From Thermoanaerobacterium xylanolyticum LX-11 (GTDB taxonomy: Bacteria; Bacillota; Thermoanaerobacteria; Thermoanaerobacterales; Thermoanaerobacteraceae), in assembly GCF_000189775.2 (NCBI RefSeq), contig NC_015555.1:1871001-1935000 (forward strand): a stretch of DNA of 64,000 nt, read 5' to 3'. The position numbers and the translations under genes were made by a program. Numbering within the stretch: the first letter of the stretch is position 1; each line of letters starts with the position of its first letter. Below are positions 29,049-38,727 of this stretch, piece after piece. Below the pieces are notes generated by a model that saw nothing but the letters and a program-made list of their open reading frames with translations, made no database searches and was not told the origin of the DNA.

Positions 29049-31369
29049 ATTTGTTCATCACCTACTAACGACAATTTTAAAACTTCGTCTATGTTTGATA
29101 CAAATTTAAATTCCATTTTCTTCTTGACGCTTTGTGGTATCTCATCTAAATCCCTTTTGTTGCCTTCAGGTGCAATTACTTTAAAAATGCCTGCTCTATG
29201 CGCCGCCAACACTTTTTCCTTTAAGCCACCTATCGGCAAAACCTTACCAGTAAGAGTTATCTCACCTGTCATGGCAATATCGCCTTTTACAGGAACTTTC
29301 TTTATTGCAGATACCATAGCAGTTACCATTGTTATACCTGCTGATGGACCATCTTTCGGTATCGCACCTTCAGGCACATGTATGTGAATGTCTAAATTTT
29401 TGTAAAAATCGCTATCTATCCCCAAAGCATCTGCATTCGATCTTATGTAGCTAAAACCTGCTTGTGCTGATTCTTTCATCACATCTCCCAACTGACCTGT
29501 TAGTGTAAGTTTCCCGCTTCCAGGCATCGTGGTCGCTTCAACTGTAAGTGTGTCACCGCCAACTCTCGTCCACGCAAGTCCTGTCACCATGCCTACTTTA
29601 TCTTTTAGATTGGCCTTATCTACCCTGTATATTGGCTTTCCAAGGTACTTTTGCAGGTTTTTCTTGCCTACTTTTATAGACTTTTCTTTATTTTCTACTA
29701 TAGCTTTTATGGATTTTCGCACGACTTTTGCAATGTTTTGCTCAAGCGACCTTACACCAGCTTCTCTGGTGTACTCAGATATTATACCTACGATTGCCGA
29801 ATCTTGTATCTTTATGATGTCTTCATTAGCACCGTGCTCTTTTAAAATTTTTGGAATCAAATACTCTTTAGCTATGTTCAACTTTTCTTCTTCAGTATAT
29901 CCAGAAATGTATATGACTTCCATTCTATCTAAAAGCGGAGCCGGTATCGTATCAAGTGTATTTGCTGTTGTTACAAATAACACTTTCGACAGATCGAATG
30001 GCAAATCTATGTAATGATCTCTGTACGTAGAATTTTGCTCTGGATCCAAGACTTCCAGCATGGCCGATGCCGGGTCACCTCTAAAATCAGAGCTCATTTT
30101 ATCGATCTCATCAAGAAGAAACACCGGATTCTTTGAACCTGCAATCTTCAATGAATTAATTATGCCGCCTGGTATGGCGCCGACATACGTCCTTCTGTGA
30201 CCTCTTATCTCGGCTTCATCTCTTACTCCACCCAATGACAGCCGCACAAATTTTCTGTTCATGGCTCTTGCAATTGACTTTCCTAAAGAAGTCTTACCTA
30301 CTCCTGGAGGCCCTACAAGGCACAAAATAGGGCTTTTCATCTTCTCGTGGAAACTTCTCACGGCCAAAAACTCTAATATTCTCTCTTTGACTTTTTTTAA
30401 TCCATAGTGATCTTCATTTAATATTTTCTCAGCTCTTTTTATATCAAGCACATCTTTCGTTTCTTCATTCCACGGAAGGTCCAAAAGCCAATCGATGTAC
30501 GTCCTTATGACAGAAGCCTCTTGATAGCCTGGCCCCATCCTGCTTAACCTTCTTAATTCTTCTCTCGCTTTTTCCTTTACATAATCAGGCAAATCCTTTG
30601 ATTCGATTTTTTCTTCATACTCGTCTATTTCTTGATCAATCTCGTCAGCTTCACCAAGTTCTGCCCTTATTGCCTTTAATTGTTCTCTTAAATAGTATTC
30701 TCTTTGACTTTTGTCTATCTGCTTGTGAACCCGCATGTTTATCTTTTTCTCAATTTCCAGTATATCAAGCTCTTTTAAGATAAATCCTAATAATTTTTCC
30801 AACCTTTCTCTCGGATCAAAGCACTCTAAAAGCTCTTGATTCTTGTCTTGATTTAAGCTTAAATGTTCTGCTATTACGTCAGCTAACCGCCCAGGTTCTT
30901 CAATCGTTACAACATTATAAATGCTATCCAAAGGTATTTTTGATGAAATGCTTATATATTCTTCAAAAGCTGATGTTACACTTCTCATCAATGCTTCTAA
31001 TTCGCTGTCTTTCTCCACCTCTGAATCTATCTTCTCTAAAACTTCCACTTCATAAAAACTTTCATCGCTAATAAGATTTTTTAACTCTGCTCTGGAGATG
31101 CCCTCAACTAAAACTCTTACGACTTCTCCTGGAAGTCTAAGCATCTGTTTTACTTTCGTTATTGTGCCTACTCTATATATATCATCTATTGAAGGTTCGT
31201 CTATATCAGCTTGTTTTTGCGTAACCAAAAAGACGAGTTGGTTTCTAAGCATTGCTTCTTCAATAGCTTTAACGGATTTTCCCCTTCCTACATCAAAGTG
31301 CATGACCATGTACGGGAACACTGTTATGCCTCTTAGTGGAACCATCGGTAATATGTATTTCTTGTCCAT
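29045..31369 (-). CDS. lon: ATP-dependent protease LonA
   Basis: The 774-residue protein has the N-terminal substrate domain (ILPMVPLRGITVFPYM), AAA+ with Walker A GPPGVGKTSLGKS and Walker B VFLLDEIDKM, and a C-terminal protease with the Ser676/Lys719 dyad in PKDGPSAGIT and GGLKEKVLAA. It degrades misfolded and regulatory proteins. The frame opens at 31417, but the GAGGTG site selects 31369. Confidence 0.97.
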   Translation of the reverse strand: MDKKYILPMVPLRGITVFPYMVMHFDVGRGKSVKAIEEAMLRNQLVFLVTQKQADIDEPSIDDIYRVGTITKVKQMLRLPGEVVRVLVEGISRAELKNLISDESFYEVEVLEKIDSEVEKDSELEALMRSVTSAFEEYISISSKIPLDSIYNVVTIEEPGRLADVIAEHLSLNQDKNQELLECFDPRERLEKLLGFILKELDILEIEKKINMRVHKQIDKSQREYYLREQLKAIRAELGEADEIDQEIDEYEEKIESKDLPDYVKEKAREELRRLSRMGPGYQEASVIRTYIDWLLDLPWNEETKDVLDIKRAEKILNEDHYGLKKVKERILEFLAVRSFHEKMKSPILCLVGPPGVGKTSLGKSIARAMNRKFVRLSLGGVRDEAEIRGHRRTYVGAIPGGIINSLKIAGSKNPVFLLDEIDKMSSDFRGDPASAMLEVLDPEQNSTYRDHYIDLPFDLSKVLFVTTANTLDTIPAPLLDRMEVIYISGYTEEEKLNIAKEYLIPKILKEHGANEDIIKIQDSAIVGIISEYTREAGVRSLEQNIAKVVRKSIKAIVENKEKSIKVGKKNLQKYLGKPIYRVDKANLKDKVGMVTGLAWTRVGGDTLTVEATTMPGSGKLTLTGQLGDVMKESAQAGFSYIRSNADALGIDSDFYKNLDIHIHVPEGAIPKDGPSAGITMVTAMVSAIKKVPVKGDIAMTGEITLTGKVLPIGGLKEKVLAAHRAGIFKVIAPEGNKRDLDEIPQSVKKKMEFKFVSNIDEVLKLSLVGDEQI

Positions 31370-31408
31370 AAAGTCACCTCTTTTGCCTATTTGCCTTATG
31401 ATAAATAT

Positions 31409-31436
31409 ATTATACATTAAAACATTCTAATCTCAA
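31409..31436 (-). promoter_or_regulatory. Sigma-A promoter of lon-engB
   Basis: TTGAGA (31431-31436) is 16 bp from TATAAT (31409-31414), 39 bp before the lon ATG. It lies just beyond the stop codon of the LonB-like gene. No HrcA CIRCE or CtsR box is seen. Confidence 0.7.
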
Positions 31437-31439
31437 AAG

Positions 31440-32300
31440 TTAAAAGATCACACTTTTCAAATCATCTGCAGTTATCTCATCTCTCCCATGCTTTAGCGCT
31501 TTAATAGCCAGATGTTGAAGCATACCTATAGCATCTTCTCCATTTTTTGCAGCATCAGCAATTTTTATACACACTTCATCATCAACATAAAACATTCCCT
31601 TGTTGGCAGAATTTTTGATTATATCTGCCAATACTCTTTTATCGTATTCCTTAAATTGAATGATTTCGCATAAATCTAGCAATTCATCTGGTAAAAGTGC
31701 AGAATCATCTACATTAACAGCAAGACGAAAATCTGCCGGAAATCCTTCTTTTAAAAAGCGTTTCACATGATCTGAAACATTTAAAATCAATCTGTCTTCA
31801 TAGTACACTTTTTTCGATTTCATCACATCTAAAAGCTTTAAAATATTGTTTGATGTCAAGTTTTCTAAATTATCAATGTAGAGAATCCCATTATTCGCCC
31901 TTGTGACAAGCCCTATTTTTATTTTTTTTATCTTACGGGAGCCAAAATCTATTTCAAATACATATCCAAACAATGAATCGCGAATAAAATCATCATTGTA
32001 CTTTTTATCAGGGTAGTATTCAACGAACTCTCCGCTTTTAAAGAAGCTTTCTTCACTACTTTTAACCTCTTTAAAGCACGTTCTTAAAATATCTCTTTTC
32101 CACGTACCACCTGGACCAGTTAATATCATGCTTTTAGGATTTTGGCTCCGCAAATTATTTAATATTTTTAGTACAGCTTCATCTTGTCCCAAAATATCAT
32201 CAACTTTTTGCACTCTGCACTTTTCTTTAAGAGGTTCATCAAGATGCATTTGAATGAATTTTTGCCTCTCTTCATATGTCATTTCAATATTTTGTGTCAT
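31440..32300 (-). CDS. Degenerate LonB-like AAA+ protein without protease domain
   Basis: The 286-residue protein sits where many Clostridia keep lonB, between clpX and lon. It matches the LonB ATPase half: DDILGQDEAVLKIL, SMILTGPGG, GILYIDNLENL and KEGFPADFRLAVN. The Walker A reads GPGGTWKR in place of GPPGVGKT, and Walker B ends in DN instead of DE. The sensor-like ALLPDELLDLCEIIQF and a C-terminal helical lid are kept, but there is no Ser-Lys protease domain. It may be a non-catalytic adaptor or a pseudo-enzyme in sporulation. There is no internal stop, so it looks maintained. Confidence 0.75.
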   Translation of the reverse strand: MTQNIEMTYEERQKFIQMHLDEPLKEKCRVQKVDDILGQDEAVLKILNNLRSQNPKSMILTGPGGTWKRDILRTCFKEVKSSEESFFKSGEFVEYYPDKKYNDDFIRDSLFGYVFEIDFGSRKIKKIKIGLVTRANNGILYIDNLENLTSNNILKLLDVMKSKKVYYEDRLILNVSDHVKRFLKEGFPADFRLAVNVDDSALLPDELLDLCEIIQFKEYDKRVLADIIKNSANKGMFYVDDEVCIKIADAAKNGEDAIGMLQHLAIKALKHGRDEITADDLKSVIF

Positions 32301-32301
32301 A

Positions 32302-32348
32302 AAAAACCTCCTTCTACATCTGATATTATGTGATAGAAGGAGGTTTTT
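32302..32348 (-). terminator. clpX terminator that contains the ribosome site of the LonB-like gene
   Basis: A perfect 15-bp stem (32302-32316 with 32334-32348) encloses a 17-nt loop. On the minus strand the 3' arm is TAGAAGGAGGTTTTT, so the GGAGG and the U-run are both inside it, and the ATG follows at 32300. It begins 13 nt after the clpX stop. Confidence 0.8.
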
Positions 32349-32361
32349 ATATACTTACTAA

Positions 32362-33636
32362 CTACGATACAGACTCAGATTTCTTGACTCTCTTTTTTGT
32401 CTTTTGGGACTCTGAATAAACAATCGTAGGTGGAGCATTGTTCAATACTGTTTCTTCCGTTATGATGCACTTCTCAATATTATCGCTGGATGGTATCTCA
32501 TACATCACATCAAGCATAAGCTCTTCAAGTATTGACCTTAATCCTCTCGCACCAGTCTTCCTGTCTATTGCCTTTTGAGCAATAACGCTTAGGGCTTTTT
32601 TGTCAAATTCAAGTTTCACCCCATCCAATTCAAACAGCTTTTCATACTGCTTTGTCAACGCATTTTTAGGCTCTGTCAGTATTCGTATCAAAGCATCTTT
32701 ATCAAGAGAATCAAGTGTCACAACAATCGGAAGCCTTCCGATAAACTCTGGAATAAGTCCAAATTTCAAGAGATCTTCAGGCATTATATTCTTTAAGATT
32801 TCACCTATTTTCTTCTCCTGTTTGCTTTGAATCTCTGATCCAAATCCTAATGACTTTTTGCCTATCCTGGATTCTATTATCTTTTCAATGCCATCAAATG
32901 CACCGCCAACAATGAACAAGATATTCGTAGTATCAATCTGTATGAATTCTTGATGAGGGTGTTTCCGTCCACCTTGAGGCGGAACATTTGCCACAGTACC
33001 TTCCAAAATTTTTAAAAGTGCTTGCTGTACACCTTCACCAGAGACATCCCTCGTAATCGACGGATTCTCTGATTTTCTGGCTATCTTATCAACCTCATCA
33101 ATGTACACAATGCCTTTTTCTGCCTTTTCTATGTCGTAATCTGCCGCCTGAATAAGCTTAAGAAGGATGTTCTCCACATCTTCACCTACATAACCCGCTT
33201 CCGTAAGTGATGTAGCATCTGCTATTGCAAACGGCACATTAAGCATCCTTGCTAATGTCTGTGCAAGAAGCGTCTTGCCAGAACCAGTAGGGCCTAACAT
33301 GAGAATATTGCTTTTTTGAAGCTCAACATCGTCAGATTTTACTCTGCTATTGATCCTCTTGTAATGGTTGTAAACCGCTACTGCCAACGCTTTTTTCGCT
33401 TTGTCTTGACCTATTACATACTGGTCAAGAAACTCTTTTATCTCCTTTGGCTTCGGAAGTTCACCTATCTCTACATCGATATTTTCTTCAAATTCTTCAT
33501 CGATGATTTCTTGGCAAAGCTCTATACATTCGTCACAGATATATACGCCTGGACCGGCAACTAATCTTTTTACCTGATCCTGTGACTTCCCGCAAAAAGA
33601 GCACTTCAACTGTTTTTGATTATCATATTTAGCCAT
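32362..33636 (-). CDS. clpX: ClpXP protease ATPase subunit ClpX
   Basis: The 424-residue unfoldase has a zinc-binding domain (Cys12, 15, 34, 37), Walker [10 protein letters not shown] (115-122), Walker [10 protein letters not shown] with Glu181, the [18 protein letters not shown] region, and the ClpP-contact IGF-type loop as KSLGFGSE. It unfolds tagged substrates and feeds them to ClpP. It follows clpP by 20 bp in the tig-clpP-clpX operon. Confidence 0.97.
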   Translation of the reverse strand: MAKYDNQKQLKCSFCGKSQDQVKRLVAGPGVYICDECIELCQEIIDEEFEENIDVEIGELPKPKEIKEFLDQYVIGQDKAKKALAVAVYNHYKRINSRVKSDDVELQKSNILMLGPTGSGKTLLAQTLARMLNVPFAIADATSLTEAGYVGEDVENILLKLIQAADYDIEKAEKGIVYIDEVDKIARKSENPSITRDVSGEGVQQALLKILEGTVANVPPQGGRKHPHQEFIQIDTTNILFIVGGAFDGIEKIIESRIGKKSLGFGSEIQSKQEKKIGEILKNIMPEDLLKFGLIPEFIGRLPIVVTLDSLDKDALIRILTEPKNALTKQYEKLFELDGVKLEFDKKALSVIAQKAIDRKTGARGLRSILEELMLDVMYEIPSSDNIEKCIITEETVLNNAPPTIVYSESQKTKKRVKKSESVS

Positions 33637-33656
33637 TTTTTCACCTCTTCCGGGGC

Positions 33657-34241
33657 CTATTTTCTCTTAACTAATATCTCATCAATGAGCCCATAAGCTT
33701 TTGCTTCTTCTGGATCCATGAAAAAGTCCCTTTCTGTATCTCTTTCAATTTTTTCTAATGGTTGTCCAGTCCTCTCAGACAATATCTTATTTAGTTTTTG
33801 TTTCATTTTTATAATTCTCTCAGCGTGAATCTTTATGTCTGTAGCTTGACCCTGCGTGCCTCCTAATGGCTGATGTATCATTATCTCGCTGTTTGGCAGC
33901 GAAAATCTCTTGCCTTTTGCGCCTGCAGCAAGTAAGAAGGCACCTGCCGATGCTGCCATACCGACACACATCGTAACAACATCAGGTTTTATATACTGCA
34001 TCGTATCGTATATAGCGAATGCAGATGTTATAGAACCACCAGGGCTATTTATATAAAGCCAAATATCCTTATCAGGATCTTCTCCCTCTAGAAACAAAAG
34101 CTGAGCAACGACGAGGCTTGCTGATACGTCGTTTATCTCTTCTCCTAAGAAGACTATCCTGTCTTTTAAAAGCCTTGAGTATATGTCGTAAGAGCGCTCT
34201 CCTCTATTTGTTTGCTCTACAACTATAGGCACTAAGCTCAT
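33657..34241 (-). CDS. clpP: ATP-dependent Clp protease proteolytic subunit ClpP
   Basis: The 194-residue serine protease has its catalytic triad at Ser98 ([11 protein letters not shown]), His123 (MIHQPLGG) and Asp172 ([11 protein letters not shown]). Fourteen subunits form the degradation chamber. It follows tig by 4 bp, so the trigger factor and protease are cotranscribed. Confidence 0.97.
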   Translation of the reverse strand: MSLVPIVVEQTNRGERSYDIYSRLLKDRIVFLGEEINDVSASLVVAQLLFLEGEDPDKDIWLYINSPGGSITSAFAIYDTMQYIKPDVVTMCVGMAASAGAFLLAAGAKGKRFSLPNSEIMIHQPLGGTQGQATDIKIHAERIIKMKQKLNKILSERTGQPLEKIERDTERDFFMDPEEAKAYGLIDEILVKRK

Positions 34242-34245
34242 ATTA

Positions 34246-35544
34246 TCACTCCTCTTTATCTATAATTTTACTATTCTCAAAAATAAAGTCAATCGTCTTA
34301 AAGTAGACTATATCGTCTTTTATATTGTTTATCTGTGACTCAGTCAGCTCTTTCTTCAAATCTTCTAATTTTACATTGTAATTTGTTGCCATTTCACTAA
34401 GTCTTTTATCTACTTCTTCATCTGTAGCAGTTATATTCTCTATTTTACCTATCTTATCGATGACTAACTGCGTCTTAACTCTCAAAGCTGCATCATCGTG
34501 CATTTCTTTCCTCAAGTCTTCTTCTGTCTTTCCTGTTATCTCTAAGTATTTATCAAGATCCAATCCTTGATATCTGAGATTGTAATCGAGATCTCTTAAA
34601 GATATGTCAATTTGCCTATCTACCATTATTTCTGGTATGTCAACTTTAGAATTCTCTACAACTGCTTTTACTACATTTTCTTTCATTTCTTCTTTAGCGC
34701 TTAAATCATACTGTTCTTGCAATTCTCTCTTTATGTCTTCTTTCAATTCATCTAAAGTATCAAACTCGCTTACGTCTTTTGCAAAATCGTCATTTAACTC
34801 TGGCAATTCTTTGTGCTTTATTGAAAATATCTTTACTTTAAATACTACATCTTTTCCCTTTAACTCTTCAGCCCTGTAGTCATCAGGGAATTTGACATTT
34901 ACATCAAACTCCTCATTAACGTTATGTCCAACGATTTGCTCTTCAAATCCAGGAATAAATGTCTTAGAGCCTAACTCTAATGAGTAATTGTCGCTTTTGC
35001 CGCCTTCAAACGGTACGCCATCTAAGAATCCTTCAAAGCTTATGTCAACTATATCGCCCATCTGAGCTGCTCTGTCTTCCACTGGTACTACTCTCGCATT
35101 ACTCTGTCTCATCTGTTCAAGTCTATTATTAATATCTTCGTCTTTAACATTATACTCTACTTTTTTGACTTCTATACCCTTGTACTGTCCAAGCTCTACA
35201 TCAGGCAATACTGGCACTACTGCCTCTATAATTAAATCTTGGCCTTTTCCAATCTGTAAAATGTCAATTGTTGGATTATCTATCGGCTCAAGCTTCAGAG
35301 TATCAATCGCTTCTTGATATGCATCCGGAAATACATGCTCTATAGCATCTTCATAAAGCACACCTTCACCATAGTACCTTTCTATGATAATCCTCGGAGC
35401 CTTTCCGCGCCTAAAACCCGGTATGTTAAATCTACCTACATTTTTTTTGTATGAAAAGTTTAATCCTTCTTCAAATTTTTCCTTTGGAATATTTAACTCG
35501 ATTGTTGCAACACTGTTCTCTATTTTTTTAAGATTACTGCTCAT
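34246..35544 (-). CDS. tig: Trigger factor (ribosome-associated chaperone)
   Basis: The 432-residue protein has the ribosome-binding loop [13 protein letters not shown] near residue 45, the FKBP-type PPIase domain (about 160-245; [42 protein letters not shown]), and the helical C-terminal chaperone arms. It meets nascent chains at the ribosome exit. The ATG at 35544 is about 10 nt after AGGAGG; the earlier ATG at 35565 lacks one. Confidence 0.96.
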   Translation of the reverse strand: MSSNLKKIENSVATIELNIPKEKFEEGLNFSYKKNVGRFNIPGFRRGKAPRIIIERYYGEGVLYEDAIEHVFPDAYQEAIDTLKLEPIDNPTIDILQIGKGQDLIIEAVVPVLPDVELGQYKGIEVKKVEYNVKDEDINNRLEQMRQSNARVVPVEDRAAQMGDIVDISFEGFLDGVPFEGGKSDNYSLELGSKTFIPGFEEQIVGHNVNEEFDVNVKFPDDYRAEELKGKDVVFKVKIFSIKHKELPELNDDFAKDVSEFDTLDELKEDIKRELQEQYDLSAKEEMKENVVKAVVENSKVDIPEIMVDRQIDISLRDLDYNLRYQGLDLDKYLEITGKTEEDLRKEMHDDAALRVKTQLVIDKIGKIENITATDEEVDKRLSEMATNYNVKLEDLKKELTESQINNIKDDIVYFKTIDFIFENSKIIDKEE

Positions 35545-35590
35545 TAAGTAAATCCTCCTATTCATTTGTTTGCGTTAATAACTTCTATTT

Positions 35591-35618
35591 ATTATATCAT
35601 AAAAATTATTTTAAGCAA
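35591..35618 (-). promoter_or_regulatory. Promoter of tig-clpP-clpX
   Basis: TTGCTT (35613-35618) is 16 bp from TATAAT (35591-35596), which also has an extended TGA just upstream, 47 bp before the tig ATG. Confidence 0.65.
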
Positions 35619-35665
35619 ATGTCTATACTTTATTTTATCATTTTCTAACATAAATGAAACTATTT

Positions 35666-36577
35666 TTATACGTCTTTAAAGCGCAATTCTTTTGTCATCA
35701 TGTCATATCCGACAACGCTATTTTCAAATACATCCTTAGCATACTTTAGATATTTGTCTGGATTTTTTAATGATGGGCTAAAATGAGTCAGCCAAAGCTC
35801 TTTCACGTTAGCTTCTTTTGCCACTAAAGCTGTCTCTAAAAACGTGGAATGGTACTTTTTTATCGCTTTTTCTTCATCTAGCGGATCGCCGTACATTCCT
35901 TCTCCAATGAAAAGATCGCTATTCTCAGCAATTTTTATAAGATCTTTTGTAGGACGAGTATCAGTAGAATAACTTACTTTTAAGCCTTTTCTGTCTTCAC
36001 CTAATACCATTTGAGGTGTGAAGATTACACTGCCGTCTTTTATAATGCTTTCGCCGTGCTGAAGTCTATGCCAGTACTCTAATGGTATGTTTAATTCCCT
36101 TGCTTTTTTTGCATCAAATTTCGGAAGCCTTTTAACTTCGAAGCTGTAAGCAAAGCACAATGATGTATGTTGAACCACGACATTTTTCACTGTTATTTCC
36201 CCGACATTTAAGGAATATCCATCTTTTAATTCAGTATATTCAATTTCAAACGGTATCTCCACAAAAAGAACATTTAAAAGATTTTTCAATACGTCTATTC
36301 CTTCAGGGCCCATTAAATTAAGCTTATTTTTCCGTTCTTGGTTTATCATCTGATATATTATGCCAGGAAGTCCCATAATATGGTCTGCATGGTAATGCGT
36401 GAAAAATATCGTATCTATATTTAAAAAGCCCCACCCTAATTTTTGAAGCGGAACTTGCGTGCCTTCACCGCAGTCCACCAATATAGATACACCACCATAC
36501 CTCAATATGAGTGAAGATAGGTTTCTGCCAGGTACAGGCATCATACCTCCTGTACCCAATAAGCATACGTCAAACAT
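35666..36577 (-). CDS. rnz: Ribonuclease Z
   Basis: The 303-residue metallo-beta-lactamase-fold enzyme has FTHYHADHIMGLPG (zinc motif HxHxDH), the flexible-arm region, and later ligands in STDTRPTKDLI and LTHFSPS. It cuts the 3' trailer from tRNA precursors. It follows nfo by 25 bp on the same strand. Confidence 0.96.
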   Translation of the reverse strand: MFDVCLLGTGGMMPVPGRNLSSLILRYGGVSILVDCGEGTQVPLQKLGWGFLNIDTIFFTHYHADHIMGLPGIIYQMINQERKNKLNLMGPEGIDVLKNLLNVLFVEIPFEIEYTELKDGYSLNVGEITVKNVVVQHTSLCFAYSFEVKRLPKFDAKKARELNIPLEYWHRLQHGESIIKDGSVIFTPQMVLGEDRKGLKVSYSTDTRPTKDLIKIAENSDLFIGEGMYGDPLDEEKAIKKYHSTFLETALVAKEANVKELWLTHFSPSLKNPDKYLKYAKDVFENSVVGYDMMTKELRFKDV

Positions 36578-36602
36578 ATAAAGTCCTCCGGATCGTCAAA
36601 AA

Positions 36603-37436
36603 TCAACCATTGTAAAGGCTTCTTAAGAATTTTATTTCCTCTCCGTAGCCTTCAAGGTCATTGGGCGTCTCCAATATGAATGGCAGATGTTTTAAACTTG
36701 GATGATTTATGACTCTTGCTATAGCATCTATCCCTATATAACCTTTACCAATTTTTTCATGCCTATCTTTATGGCTTCCTCTCGGATTTTTGCTGTCATT
36801 TAAGTGTATAGCAAAAAGTTTATCTAACCCTATGATCTTGTCAAATTCCTCTAATACGCCGTCAAGATTATTTACTATATCATAACCCGCATCATAAACA
36901 TGGCATGTATCAAAGCACACACCCATTTTCTCTTGCAATTCTACTCTGTCTAAAATCTGTTTTAATTCTTGAAATGTCTTTCCTATTTCTGAGCCTTTTC
37001 CTGCCATAGTCTCTAAAAGCACGATTGTAGACTGATTTGGCTTTAATATTTGATTTAACATATTTGCCGTATACTCTATCCCTGTATCAACGCCTTGCTT
37101 CACATGGCTCCCTGGATGAAAATCGTAAAGATTACCTGGGAGATATTCCATCCGCATAAGATCGTCTGCCATGACTTCTTTAGCAAACTCTCTCGTCCTA
37201 TCGTCAGGTGATGACGGATTTAGAGTATATGGTGCATGTGCGACAACTTTAGAAAAATTATTTTTATTCGCAATTTCTACAAATGAATTGCAGTCATTTT
37301 TATCTATATCCTTTGCCTTGCTTCCCCTTGGATTTCTCGTAAAAAATTGCAGCGTATTGGCATCAAGCTTTAACGCTTCTTCCGCCATAGCCTTATATCC
37401 ATTTGAAACCGATAAGTGACATCCTATATATAACAT
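36603..37436 (-). CDS. nfo: Deoxyribonuclease IV (apurinic/apyrimidinic endonuclease)
   Basis: The 277-residue TIM barrel has the zinc ligands in [48 protein letters not shown] and [25 protein letters not shown]. It incises DNA at abasic sites in base excision repair. The GGAGG at 37440-37444 selects the ATG at 37436 over 37457. Confidence 0.96.
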   Translation of the reverse strand: MLYIGCHLSVSNGYKAMAEEALKLDANTLQFFTRNPRGSKAKDIDKNDCNSFVEIANKNNFSKVVAHAPYTLNPSSPDDRTREFAKEVMADDLMRMEYLPGNLYDFHPGSHVKQGVDTGIEYTANMLNQILKPNQSTIVLLETMAGKGSEIGKTFQELKQILDRVELQEKMGVCFDTCHVYDAGYDIVNNLDGVLEEFDKIIGLDKLFAIHLNDSKNPRGSHKDRHEKIGKGYIGIDAIARVINHPSLKHLPFILETPNDLEGYGEEIKFLRSLYNG

Positions 37437-37482
37437 AAATTTCCTCCTAAAATACATTCAAAAGACAGAGGTCTTTTTCTTC

Positions 37483-37511
37483 ATTATAATATATGACTGC
37501 AATTTCTCCAA
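37483..37511 (-). promoter_or_regulatory. Sigma-A promoter of nfo-rnz
   Basis: TTGGAG (37506-37511) is 17 bp from TATAAT (37483-37488). A short AAAGAC/GTCTTT stem at 37461-37477 lies in the leader. Confidence 0.65.
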
Positions 37512-37553
37512 ATAAAAATCCAGTGAAATAACTGTATTTACAACAAGCCACTG

Positions 37554-38570
37554 TTAAAACCTATACCTTAAAAAATTTTCTACAAAGTAATCAATGGCTT
37601 TTAACTTTCCTTTGACTTTTAGCTTTATGCCGGCTTTTTTACACAAATCGTCTAATAAATTTAATACATAGTCATCTCTTACAATGATAGTATCAGGTTT
37701 ACCATAATTTAAAATATAATTAACCGTCATACCAAATATGATTTCCATCTCGTTATCGTCTGGGAAAATAAAATCCTGATCTACTATAAGTCCTGATGTG
37801 CTTTCTGCTAAAATACATAATCTCTCCATGACAGGAACATCGTATTTTTCATCTCTTATAGCACCAGTCAAATAAGCTATGTCGACTTCTATTTTGCTTT
37901 TATTGGCTTCTTGTCTATTAATCCTTTCTACAAGCAATTCATCCTGTAAAACAAGCTGTGGATAGTCAGGCTCAGGTAAAAGAATTGGTGCTTCTTGATT
38001 AGTCCACAAGTTTTTCGTTTTATTGTACATGCGAAGTAGAGTATTGCCTTTTTCAAAATTAACTTTCACATTTCCATCAACATAATCTTTAAGCGCTTCA
38101 AATAAATGCTTAAAAACTTCCATTTCAAATAAGACCTCTTCTTTATCTAATAGATATGGCACATAACCTTTTTTAAACGAATGAAAATAAATCCAATTGT
38201 TTTTGCCGCGGAATTTAAGCCCCAAATCTTTTACAAGCTTTAACTCTTCTTTTGTCAATTCTTCCCTATTCCCAAAATGGCACATAAGCACATTATCGTC
38301 TTGAAACCTTATTTTTTGTATATCAGGTATATCATCTCTTTTAGCCATCGTGTAAAAATTGTTCATTGCATCAAATCCCATATAAGTACCAATGCCGAAA
38401 AATTCTCCACCTTTGCCCATTATGCTGCAGTAGACAGGTTCCTCCGCACCGGGCAGTAACATTGTTATTATATCCATATCATATAAATACTCCCATGGCT
38501 TTAACTCTTTTATTTTGTTCGCAACATCGTACAACTCTTTCCATTCATCTAAAGTAGCTTCATTTCTCAT
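37554..38570 (-). CDS. Uncharacterised protein, DUF6930/DUF7309-type
   Basis: The 338-residue soluble protein has no signal peptide or membrane helix. It has an N-terminal region (LYDMDIITMLLPGAEEPVYCSIMGKGGEFFGIGTYMGF) and a C-terminal one (DVAYLTG-like VDIAYLTGAIRDEKYDVP and KPDTIIVRDDYVLNLLDDLCKKAGIKL). This matches what I recall of Clostridia proteins annotated with DUF7309 and DUF6930. No catalytic motif is evident. GGAGG lies 10 nt before the ATG at 38570. Its function is unknown. Confidence 0.75.
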   Translation of the reverse strand: MRNEATLDEWKELYDVANKIKELKPWEYLYDMDIITMLLPGAEEPVYCSIMGKGGEFFGIGTYMGFDAMNNFYTMAKRDDIPDIQKIRFQDDNVLMCHFGNREELTKEELKLVKDLGLKFRGKNNWIYFHSFKKGYVPYLLDKEEVLFEMEVFKHLFEALKDYVDGNVKVNFEKGNTLLRMYNKTKNLWTNQEAPILLPEPDYPQLVLQDELLVERINRQEANKSKIEVDIAYLTGAIRDEKYDVPVMERLCILAESTSGLIVDQDFIFPDDNEMEIIFGMTVNYILNYGKPDTIIVRDDYVLNLLDDLCKKAGIKLKVKGKLKAIDYFVENFLRYRF

Positions 38571-38727
38571 TATTCTTAAACCTCCATAGTTTTTAATCAA
38601 ATTCTATTTTGTATTTTTTAATAATTCCTCTTTCCAAAATGTCAAGTACAGTAAAATCAATGTCAGCTCTTTTATTAGAACCTATCCTCTGAAATTATGA
38701 ACACATAGAAGAACATTCTCCAACTTT

